From the NCBI GenBank assembly GCA_937892095.1, contig CALAVC010000027.1, positions 1 through 24,571 on the forward strand: DNA of 24,571 bases, written 5' to 3'. Shown piece after piece: positions 18,340-24,571 of this stretch. The stretch comes from an uncultured Bacteroidales bacterium (GTDB lineage: Bacteria; Bacteroidota; Bacteroidia; Bacteroidales; Marinilabiliaceae). The notes beneath the pieces were generated by a model. That model was not told the DNA's origin, did no database searches, and saw only the letters and a list, made by a program, of their open reading frames with translations. The number at the start of each line of letters is the position of its first letter. Within the stretch, counting starts at the first letter, position 1. A program made the translations under genes and the position numbers.

Positions 18340-18374
18340 AAATTGACAACAAATAAGACCAAATTGCCAACAAA
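18340..18374. repeat. Direct repeat, possible operator upstream of fadL-like gene
   Basis: AAATTGACAACAAA (18340-18353) and AAATTGCCAACAAA (18361-18374) differ at one base and start 21 bp apart, two helical turns. A looser third copy, AAATTTGCAAAGCAA, begins at 18394. All lie in the 111-bp gap before the FadL-type gene, where no standard -7 box is seen. Confidence 0.4.
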
Positions 18375-18433
18375 GTGTGCTACAAAACATACCAAATTTG
18401 CAAAGCAATAAACACACAGGCAATTTAACGTAA

Positions 18434-19804
18434 ATGAAAAAACTACTTTTGTTGTCAGTAATCTCTTGTACTCAGTTGACAACAGCCCTCGCTGGCGGAC
18501 TCACCACCAACACCAACTATCACATTGCTTTCGACCGCATGATGGCTCGTGGCGCCACCTTTGAAATCGATGGTGCTTTTAGCAATCCTGCAGGTCTTGT
18601 TTGGGGACACGAAGGGCTTCAACTTTCTTTCAACTGGCAAAGCCCACGCCAAGATCGCAACGTCGAAGCCACATACCCACTCTTCGAGGGTGGCTCAAAA
18701 AAGTTCGATGGCAAAGCCACTGCTCCATTTGTGCCAGGTCTTTTTGTTGCATATCGCAAAGATAAGTTGGCACTCTCGTTCATGCTCGGCATTGTAGGCA
18801 GTGGCGGTTTTGTCAAGTACGACGACGGACTCCCAATGTTCGAAGCCCCACTTACCACCATGCTCAACGCCCAACTATTGCAAGCTCAACCTATGCTTGT
18901 TGCTGCAGGCTACAACATGGCTAATGCCTCAACGCTCTACGACTTCGACAGCCAGATGAAAGGCAAGCAATATGTATATGGCGGGCAAGTGTCGGTCGCT
19001 TATAAGATTGGAGAATACTTCTCGGCTGCATTTGCTTTCCGCGCCAACTACTACGATGGCTACTATCGTGGACACGTCAACGCAACGCTCAAACAACCGT
19101 CGTCCGAACTCGTCAATATGAAACTCGACTGCGACCAAACAGGTTGGGGCTTTACGCCACAAATCAGTCTCGACTTCCACAAAGACAAGTTCACACTCAC
19201 TGCTCGCTACGAGTTCCGCACAAAAATTGAGACCGAGAATAAAACCAATGAACTCTCCATCGGTCCCGACGCTGTACGCGTAGCCCTTGCTCAGTCTCCG
19301 TCTATGCAATCTATGCTTGGAGTCTATGCCGATGGCGCCAAGACTCGGAACGACCTCCCTGCTCTTTTCAGCACTGCCGTAGGCTACGAATTCTTGCCCA
19401 ATCTACGCGCCATGCTCGAATATCATCTTTTCGACGATAAACATGCCGAAATGCCCGGTGGACGTCAAGAATACCTCACACGTGGCACACAAGAAGTCCT
19501 TGCAGGCATAGAGTGGGACATCAATAAAATGTTTACAGTCAGTGCTGGTGGTCAGCGAACCGACTACGGACTTTCAGATGACTTCCAAACCAACACCTCG
19601 TTTGCATGCGACAGCTATTCTGTTGGCTTCGGTGGCGCAGTCAACGTCAACGAACATTTGCGCTTCAACCTTAGCTACTTCTGGACCATGTACGACGACT
19701 ATTCCAAAACTGTCGACAACTACCAAGGCACTGGACTATCGTATTCCGAAACGTATAGTCGCACGAATCGAGTCTTTGGGCTTGGTATCGACTACAAATT
19801 CTAA
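18434..19804 (+). CDS. Outer-membrane transport protein, OmpP1/FadL/TodX type
   Basis: 456-residue predicted outer-membrane beta-barrel. A signal peptide covers 1-20 (LTTALA), and the mature protein starts GGLTTNTNYH. The NPAGL motif (51-55) in the N-terminal plug is the hallmark of the FadL family, which moves long-chain fatty acids and other hydrophobic compounds across the outer membrane. Alternating amphipathic strands continue to the end, and the last residue is Phe (GLGIDYKF), the usual barrel-assembly signal. The length is normal. It is followed by a strong terminator and then by a lysophospholipid transporter/acyltransferase fusion, so a lipid-uptake role fits the context. The ligand is not known from sequence. 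Confidence 0.87.
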   Translation: MKKLLLLSVISCTQLTTALAGGLTTNTNYHIAFDRMMARGATFEIDGAFSNPAGLVWGHEGLQLSFNWQSPRQDRNVEATYPLFEGGSKKFDGKATAPFVPGLFVAYRKDKLALSFMLGIVGSGGFVKYDDGLPMFEAPLTTMLNAQLLQAQPMLVAAGYNMANASTLYDFDSQMKGKQYVYGGQVSVAYKIGEYFSAAFAFRANYYDGYYRGHVNATLKQPSSELVNMKLDCDQTGWGFTPQISLDFHKDKFTLTARYEFRTKIETENKTNELSIGPDAVRVALAQSPSMQSMLGVYADGAKTRNDLPALFSTAVGYEFLPNLRAMLEYHLFDDKHAEMPGGRQEYLTRGTQEVLAGIEWDINKMFTVSAGGQRTDYGLSDDFQTNTSFACDSYSVGFGGAVNVNEHLRFNLSYFWTMYDDYSKTVDNYQGTGLSYSETYSRTNRVFGLGIDYKF

Positions 19805-19852
19805 TCTGCAGTTTAGCATTTTTAGTATTCCATAAGTTAGTTTATTTGTTGA

Positions 19853-19885
19853 GTCCTGTTCCGCCACAAGCGGAGCAGGACTTTT
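19853..19885 (+). terminator. Intrinsic terminator after fadL-like gene
   Basis: A 12-bp stem (19853-19864 with 19870-19881, one G-T pair), loop CACAA, then TTTT. It separates the FadL-like gene from the MFS-acyltransferase gene. Confidence 0.88.
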
Positions 19886-19915
19886 CTCTGTATTACGCAT
19901 ATCGGTCAAAAGTAA

Positions 19916-19923
19916 TATCTTTG
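19916..19923 (+). promoter_or_regulatory. -7 box of MFS-acyltransferase gene
   Basis: TATCTTTG matches TAnnTTTG and lies 25 bp before the ATG at 19949. The -33 region reads TATT, so it is weak there. Confidence 0.5.
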
Positions 19924-19948
19924 TTAGTAAAGACAACTTGTATTTCCG

Positions 19949-21850
19949 ATGACCAACAACATATACCGAAAATTTGCCTCGCTCTACGCCACCAATCTGT
20001 GGGGCGTCATGAACGACAATCTGCTCAAATTGCTCGTGTGCTACGTGGCTGTTTCGTGGGTCGAACCACAATATAAATCTCTGCTTGTCAACGCAGCCAT
20101 GGGCATTCTTGTCTTCCCATATCTTTTCCTATCGCCCATAGCAGGCAAACTGCCTGGCACATATAGCAAAGTCGGTGTCTTACGCGTCTGCAAAGCTGCA
20201 GAGCTACCAATAATGTGTGTCGCTATCGTTGGTTTTGTCTTTCAGAACGTCTGGCTTGCACTCCTTGCCATCTTGCTCATGGGAATGCAAAGTGCACTAT
20301 ATTCCCCCAGCAAATATGGACTAATAAAAGACCTCGGAGGCGTTCAAAACATATCCAAAGGCATGGGAGGCATGGAAGCCATTGCCTTCTTTGGCATGCT
20401 TAGTGGTTCGGTTCTTGCTTCTTACCTTGCCAGCGAAGCATCGCCAGTCGTGTGGTACATCTGCCTTTCCGTTCTTGCCACGCTCGGCTTCCTCTGCTCA
20501 CTGTCGGTTCGAAGTCGCAAAAGCAGCGAACCCGTCGAAGGCTCAACAGGCATATTTACTTTTATTCGCGACACATCGCGCCTAATAAGCAAATATCGTG
20601 GTCTTCACAATGTCATTCATTTTCTGTCTCTATTCTGGTGGCTCTCAGCCTCTCTGCAAGCTATGATGGTCCTGCACTGCGACGAAGTTCTCGGACTATC
20701 CTCTTGGCAGACGGGCATACTCCTTTCGCTCATGGCCATAGGCATATCTGTTGGTTGTGTTGTCGGCGGACGCATAGATAGTCGCATAAACAAGATAGGT
20801 ATTTCGCCACTACTTGGTTTATTTCTCTCAGGACTACTTTTTGCAACATTCGCATTCAGCCAACATCTCTATGTCTTTTCCGTACTCACATTTCTTGTGG
20901 CACTCTGTGGTGGCATGATGAAGATTCCACTCGATGCTGAAATACAAAAACGAGTCAGCGCAAGCGAACTCAGTGTCGTACTTGCCTACTTCAACGAAAT
21001 ATCTTTTATCTACATTTTTCTCGCCTCAGCCACCAACGTGGCCATACTCTACTTCTTCCCCACACGAGTTGTTTTTCTTGTTGTTGGCATAGTCTTTTTC
21101 TTAGCTTCGCTTGTCTTCATTTTTTCGTATCGCAAAGCAGTATGTCAGGTCGGGCTTTTCTTTATGCGCACACACTACGACATTACCGAACACAATAGAT
21201 CTGTCATCGAAAACGCCACTGGCAATATGCTCATACTTCCTGCTCATCGTGCACTTATCGACCCGCTAATGCTCTTTGGTCTTCTTCACGACACAGAGGC
21301 ACGTCCGCTTAGCGACGAAGGCTATTTTAAGATTCCCATCATCGGACGCGTCCTGCGCATCTTTGGAGCAATCGAGGTCCCCGACTTACGCAAAAGTCGG
21401 CGTGGAGTCGAGAAAGTTATGGGGTTGCAAGGCATCATTAGCAACGCACTTGCGTCGGGTGCAGACATACTTTTCTATCCATCTGGACACATCACCACAG
21501 ATGGTTCAGAAAACATCGGAACGCGCCAACTTGCCTACGAAGTATGCCTTAGCCTACCAGAGTCAACACGTGTCATTAGCATACGTATAGATGGGCTTTG
21601 GGGAAGTCGTTGGAGCCGTTATGGACTTCGTAGCACACCGTCGATAGTAAAATTGCTATTGCGTAGCGCATTGCTCATATTCTCTTGCGCAATATACTTT
21701 ATTCCGCGTCGGAAAGTCTCCATTAGCTATGAGGACATTACAGACCAGGCTCGCCAGTGGGCTACGACACTTACAAGGCGAGATTTTAATCATAAACTCG
21801 AAGAACACTATTCGCAAAATTGGCAAGGTGGGATTGAGGCAGTGTCTTAA
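19949..21850 (+). CDS. LplT-like MFS transporter fused to PlsC-type acyltransferase
   Basis: 633-residue inner-membrane protein. Residues 1 to about 400 are a major-facilitator transporter with 11-12 hydrophobic segments. The start (NLWGVMNDNLLKLLVCYVA) carries the NDN-LLK pattern of LplT, the lysophospholipid flippase. Residues about 405-600 are a glycerolipid acyltransferase with HRALID (H433, D438), the catalytic HX4D. The third PlsC motif, normally FPEG, reads YPSGHITTDG: glutamate becomes Ser512 while the rest resembles the Aas version. The expected job is bringing lysophospholipids in and re-acylating them. In E. coli these are LplT and the bifunctional Aas; here the transporter is fused to the acyltransferase without an acyl-ACP synthetase domain. 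A -7 box and a preceding terminator show independent transcription. Confidence 0.88.
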   Translation: MTNNIYRKFASLYATNLWGVMNDNLLKLLVCYVAVSWVEPQYKSLLVNAAMGILVFPYLFLSPIAGKLPGTYSKVGVLRVCKAAELPIMCVAIVGFVFQNVWLALLAILLMGMQSALYSPSKYGLIKDLGGVQNISKGMGGMEAIAFFGMLSGSVLASYLASEASPVVWYICLSVLATLGFLCSLSVRSRKSSEPVEGSTGIFTFIRDTSRLISKYRGLHNVIHFLSLFWWLSASLQAMMVLHCDEVLGLSSWQTGILLSLMAIGISVGCVVGGRIDSRINKIGISPLLGLFLSGLLFATFAFSQHLYVFSVLTFLVALCGGMMKIPLDAEIQKRVSASELSVVLAYFNEISFIYIFLASATNVAILYFFPTRVVFLVVGIVFFLASLVFIFSYRKAVCQVGLFFMRTHYDITEHNRSVIENATGNMLILPAHRALIDPLMLFGLLHDTEARPLSDEGYFKIPIIGRVLRIFGAIEVPDLRKSRRGVEKVMGLQGIISNALASGADILFYPSGHITTDGSENIGTRQLAYEVCLSLPESTRVISIRIDGLWGSRWSRYGLRSTPSIVKLLLRSALLIFSCAIYFIPRRKVSISYEDITDQARQWATTLTRRDFNHKLEEHYSQNWQGGIEAVS

Positions 21851-21885
21851 ATCCCACTTTAGCCCTATGGGGCTGATAAGGATAC

Positions 21886-21939
21886 AAAAAAAACTTCGGC
21901 AACTTCCCATTTCCATTCAGGAATGTTCTGTTGCCGAAG
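21886..21939 (-). terminator. Intrinsic terminator of tRNA-Lys
   Basis: On the minus strand a 10-bp stem (21939-21930 with 21903-21894) with a partly paired 26-nt loop is followed by eight T (21893-21886). It starts 12 bp after the tRNA 3' end. Confidence 0.9.
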
Positions 21940-21951
21940 CCCCCTTCCTCG

Positions 21952-22024
21952 TGACCCGCCAGGGGGTCGAACCCTGGACCCACTGATTAAGAGTCAGTTG
22001 CTCTACCAACTGAGCTAGCGAGTC
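21952..22024 (-). tRNA. trnK: tRNA-Lys, anticodon CUU
   Basis: A 73-nt cloverleaf. The acceptor GACTCGC (22024-22018) pairs with GCGGGTC, with one T-G pair. D arm GCTC AGTTGGTA GAGC. Anticodon arm ACTGA-CTCTTAA-TCAGT with anticodon CTT, reading AAG (Lys). T arm CAGGG-TTCGACC-CCCTG. Discriminator A, then CGAGG, so CCA is not encoded and must be added after transcription. It has its own promoter and terminator. Confidence 0.97.
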
Positions 22025-22066
22025 TCATGCTTTAAGCAGCTCCCATGCGGCTCTTGTTTGACACTG

Positions 22067-22097
22067 CAAAATTATGCAATGTTTATTTAATACCAAA
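22067..22097 (-). promoter_or_regulatory. Promoter of tRNA-Lys
   Basis: On the minus strand TTTG (22097-22094), 19 nt, then TAATTTTG (22074-22067): a full Bacteroidota promoter ending 42 bp before the tRNA 5' end. The rest of the gap to truA (22098-22218) holds nothing I recognise; no DnaA-box cluster is visible. Confidence 0.75.
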
Positions 22098-22218
22098 TAA
22101 ATTTACGTTTTTTTGTTCCATAGAACTGCAAAAAATACTTCCTCGCCAGATGCAACATCTTGAGTGTGTTGACCACGCACCCCACAACGAGAAAAATATT
22201 TATCTGCGCACAGGATTA

Positions 22219-23001
22219 TTAGCGGACAATGGGCTGAACGACTGTTGGAGAGAAGCCATGCCCACATGGGTATTCGATAGCAACGAGAGATAGGGCTGTG
22301 GCTGCAACAGACATGCCAGCCGCAGAACGATTTTGAGTGCGAACAACGTCGTCGAACTGGGCGAGCGACATCTTACCTTTGCCGACCTCGAAGAGAGTGC
22401 CGACAACGGCACGTACCATGTTGCGCAAGAATCGGTCTGCCTTTATTTCGAAAGTCATGCGACCGTCTGACTGACGAAACCAATGAGCTCGAGATACGTG
22501 GCAGATATTGGTTTTGACCTGCGTGCCAGTCTTGCTAAACGACGAAAAGTCGGAGACGGAAAGCAGGTGTGAGGCGGCTTCGTTCATAAGGTCGTAGTCG
22601 AGGTGAAAGAACGGACGAAAAGTGAAGCCACGAGATAGAGGATCTTTGATGTCGGTTAGGCGATAGTGGTAGGTGCGACTAAGGGCCGAAAATCGGCTAT
22701 GTAATTTTTCGTCGACTTGCTGAATGGAGAAGACGCTCACGTCAGGTGGGAGAATGGAATTGAGCTTAAAGACGGCGGAACGTGTGTCGTCAATGGGCGA
22801 GGGCGTGTCGAAGTGAGCTACGAAGTAGTCGGCATGAACACCAGTATCGGTGCGCCCGGCCCCCATTATGTGGGTGTCGGGCGTACGGATTAGTTTGCAT
22901 ATAGCGTCTGTTAGGACTTCTTGGACGGTTATGGCGTTTGGCTGAATTTGCCAACCGTGATAGGCAGAGCCGTCGTAGGCAAGTTCGACAAAGTAGCGCA
23001 T
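22219..23001 (-). CDS. truA: tRNA pseudouridine(38-40) synthase TruA
   Basis: 260-residue enzyme that converts U38, U39 and U40 in the anticodon arm of tRNAs to pseudouridine. MRYFVELAYDGSAYHGWQIQPN at 23001 is the standard N-terminus. The longer reading frame from 23181 only overlaps the upstream gene and is rejected. The catalytic Asp52 lies in GAGRTDTGVHA. RTYHYR, the FSSFSKTG segment and the C-terminal RNMVRAVVG match the family. The length is normal. It starts 4 bp after the stop of the upstream AMP-binding gene (TAA TTTA ATG), so translational coupling is likely. tRNA-Lys lies downstream on the same strand but has its own promoter. Confidence 0.97.
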   Translation of the reverse strand: MRYFVELAYDGSAYHGWQIQPNAITVQEVLTDAICKLIRTPDTHIMGAGRTDTGVHADYFVAHFDTPSPIDDTRSAVFKLNSILPPDVSVFSIQQVDEKLHSRFSALSRTYHYRLTDIKDPLSRGFTFRPFFHLDYDLMNEAASHLLSVSDFSSFSKTGTQVKTNICHVSRAHWFRQSDGRMTFEIKADRFLRNMVRAVVGTLFEVGKGKMSLAQFDDVVRTQNRSAAGMSVAATALSLVAIEYPCGHGFSPTVVQPIVR

Positions 23002-23005
23002 TAAA

Positions 23006-24558
23006 TTAAGCGTTGAGTTGGTCGACGAGTTGCTTGCCGAGTTCGCGTAGCTTATATTTCTGGACTTTGCCACTGCCCGTTTTGGGATATTCTGCGACAA
23101 AGAATACGTGCTTCGGTACTTTGAACTTGGCGAGTTGTCGACTGCAATATTTGCGGACATCGTCGCCAGTGAGGGCTGCACCTTGCTTTAGGATGATAAA
23201 AGCTACAACGATTTCGCCATAGTGCTCGTCGGGTACACCGACTACCTCGACCATGCTGACCTCGGGCATGCGATAGATGTAGTTTTCTATTTCGCGAGGG
23301 TAGATGTTTTCACCACCGCGAATAATCATGTCTTTTATGCGACCTGTTATGTGGTAGAAGCCTTCGGAGTCGCGACAAGCGAGGTCGCCAGAGTGTAGCC
23401 AGCCATCGGCATCGATGACTTGTTCGGTGGCTTCGGGATTCTTGTAGTAGCCACGCATGACGTTGTAGCCACGGCAACATATTTCGCCTTGCTCATCGAC
23501 ACCACATTCTGCACCCGTTTCGGGATTGAAGATTTTCACTTCGACACAAGGGTATTCGGTGCCGACAGTCGTGGCACGCTGGAGAGCTGTGTGCTCTACG
23601 CGAGAGGCTGTCATGCCGGGCGAAGACTCGGTAAGACCATAGACGGAAATGATGTCTTTCATGAACATTTTTTCCATTACTTGATTCATGGTCTCGATGG
23701 GGCAGACGGAGCCTGCCATTATGCCCGTGCGGAGCGAAGAGAGGTCGTAGCGTGAGAAATTGGGGTGGTGCAACTCAGCAGAGAACATGGTGGGTACGCC
23801 ATAGAGGGCTGTGCAGCGTTCACGCTCGATGGAATAGAGTACTGTGGGGACGTCGAAGTCTTCGCAGATGACCATGGAAGAGCCATGAGTGAGAGTGGCA
23901 CAAAGAGCGAGTACGATGCCAAAACAGTGGAAGAAAGGTACGCACACGAGCAAACGTTCGTCGGACGAGAAGTGCATACACTCACCTGTGGCAAAGCCAT
24001 TGTTGATGATATTGTGGTGAGTAAGCATGACGCCTTTGGGGAAGCCTGTGGTGCCACTTGTATATTGCATATTGACAACGTCGTGCGTATTGACGTTGCG
24101 ACGTTGGTTGTCGTAGTCTTTCTGACTGGTGAGGCGTCCGCGTCCTAATACTTCGACGGTGTTGTACATGCCACGTTTGTGGTCGGGACTGAGGAGTACG
24201 ACGTTGCGCAACTCGGGTAGTCGTTCGCTACGGAGCTGACCACGTGGGGTGTCTTTGATTTCGGGGACGAGCTCGTAAATCATGTCGATATAGGAACTGT
24301 CGCGATAGTTGCCAATCATACAGAGCGTATGAATGTCGGCATTGGAGAGTAGGTATTCGAGTTCTCCTATGCGATAGTTAGTATTGACGGTTACGAGCCA
24401 AGCACCAATCTTGGCACAAGCGAAGAAGACGGTCAGCCAGTCGGGAATGTTGTTTGCCCAGATGCCTACTTTGGTGTCTTTCGTGACACCGATGGCCATT
24501 AGTCCGCGGGCAAACTCATCGACGCGGCCGTTGAACTGTGAGTAGGACCAACGAAGAC
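23006..24558 (-). CDS. AMP-binding acyl-CoA synthetase (5' truncated)
   Basis: Adenylate-forming ligase (ANL superfamily) that activates a carboxylic acid, probably a fatty acid, with ATP and transfers it to CoA. About 517 residues are present. The frame stays open to the adapter junction with ...LRWSYSQFNGRVDEFARGL, a typical family segment, so the ATG at 24499 is internal and roughly the first 40-50 residues are missing. Motifs: P-loop YTSGTTGFPKG (about 24034-24066), YGLTESSPG, DGWLHSGDLA, KDMIIRGGENIYPREIE, and the catalytic lysine in TGSGKVQK (23066-23068). The pattern resembles FadD/medium-chain ligases; exact substrate unknown. It is coupled to truA (4-bp gap). A FadL-type porin and an acyltransferase lie within 6 kb on the other strand. 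Confidence 0.93.
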
Positions 24559-24571
24559 AGATCGGAAGAGC
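24559..24571. other. Illumina adapter remnant (not genomic)
   Basis: The last 13 bases, AGATCGGAAGAGC, are the universal start of Illumina TruSeq adapters. The open reading frame of the AMP-binding gene runs straight into it. Trim to 24558. Confidence 0.97.

Noticed and set aside
22025..22218. oriC in the gap beside the skew switch
   Set aside because: The gap is A/T-rich but I found no DnaA-box cluster, and it is accounted for partly by the tRNA promoter; origin status stays untested.
23002..23181. 60-residue N-terminal extension of TruA
   Set aside because: It lies inside the 3' end of the AMP-binding gene in another frame and is unlike TruA; MRYFVELAYDG is the usual start.
24497..24499. 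ATG as the start of the AMP-binding gene
   Set aside because: The frame continues upstream with conserved WSYSQFNGRVDEFARGL to the contig end, so this Met is internal.

Overview
The window is a metagenome-style contig from a member of the Bacteroidota, most likely Bacteroidales. Three things point there. Several promoters match the Bacteroidota -7 box TAnnTTTG, in two cases with a TTTG -33 box 19-20 nt upstream. Ribosome-binding sites are weak. The gene content also fits: a GH105/DUF2264 enzyme, a sialate O-acetylesterase-type esterase, tiny SCG-type lipoproteins, and a tRNA without an encoded CCA. Both contig ends are Illumina adapter (1-43 and 24559-24571), so the biological sequence is about 44-24558 and both terminal genes are cut.

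Layout, left to right: the 3' part of RNase G (+) ends at a strong terminator. A type III restriction-modification operon, mod then res, lies on the minus strand. It is more A/T-rich than its neighbours. Upstream of mod is a 410-bp divergent region holding what I read as a minus-strand structured RNA, with its own -7 box, a strong intrinsic terminator and two mutually exclusive folds. This is the least expected element of the window. Next come an ABC-F ATPase with a degenerate second nucleotide site (+), two tiny lipoprotein genes, gap (GAPDH), and a secreted SGNH/sialate O-acetylesterase. A minus-strand pair follows: a six-LysM protein with a periplasmic-binding-protein-like domain, then a second, canonical ABC-F.

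From 15.5 kb on the plus strand there is a secreted GH105-DUF2264 fusion with a SixA-like phosphatase directly behind it, then a FadL-type outer-membrane protein, then a fusion of an LplT-like lysophospholipid transporter with a PlsC-type acyltransferase. On the minus strand at the right end are tRNA-Lys(CUU), truA, and a 5'-truncated AMP-binding acyl-CoA synthetase.

Functionally the window mixes housekeeping (rng, gap, truA, tRNA, ABC-F), envelope and lipid functions (LysM/PBP protein, FadL, LplT-PlsC, acyl-CoA ligase), glycan degradation (esterase, GH105/DUF2264) and one defence operon. The plus strand is C-rich over almost all of the left 21 kb whichever strand is coding, and becomes G-rich over the right-hand end. 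This may reflect a replication-strand switch, a rearrangement, or a chimeric contig.
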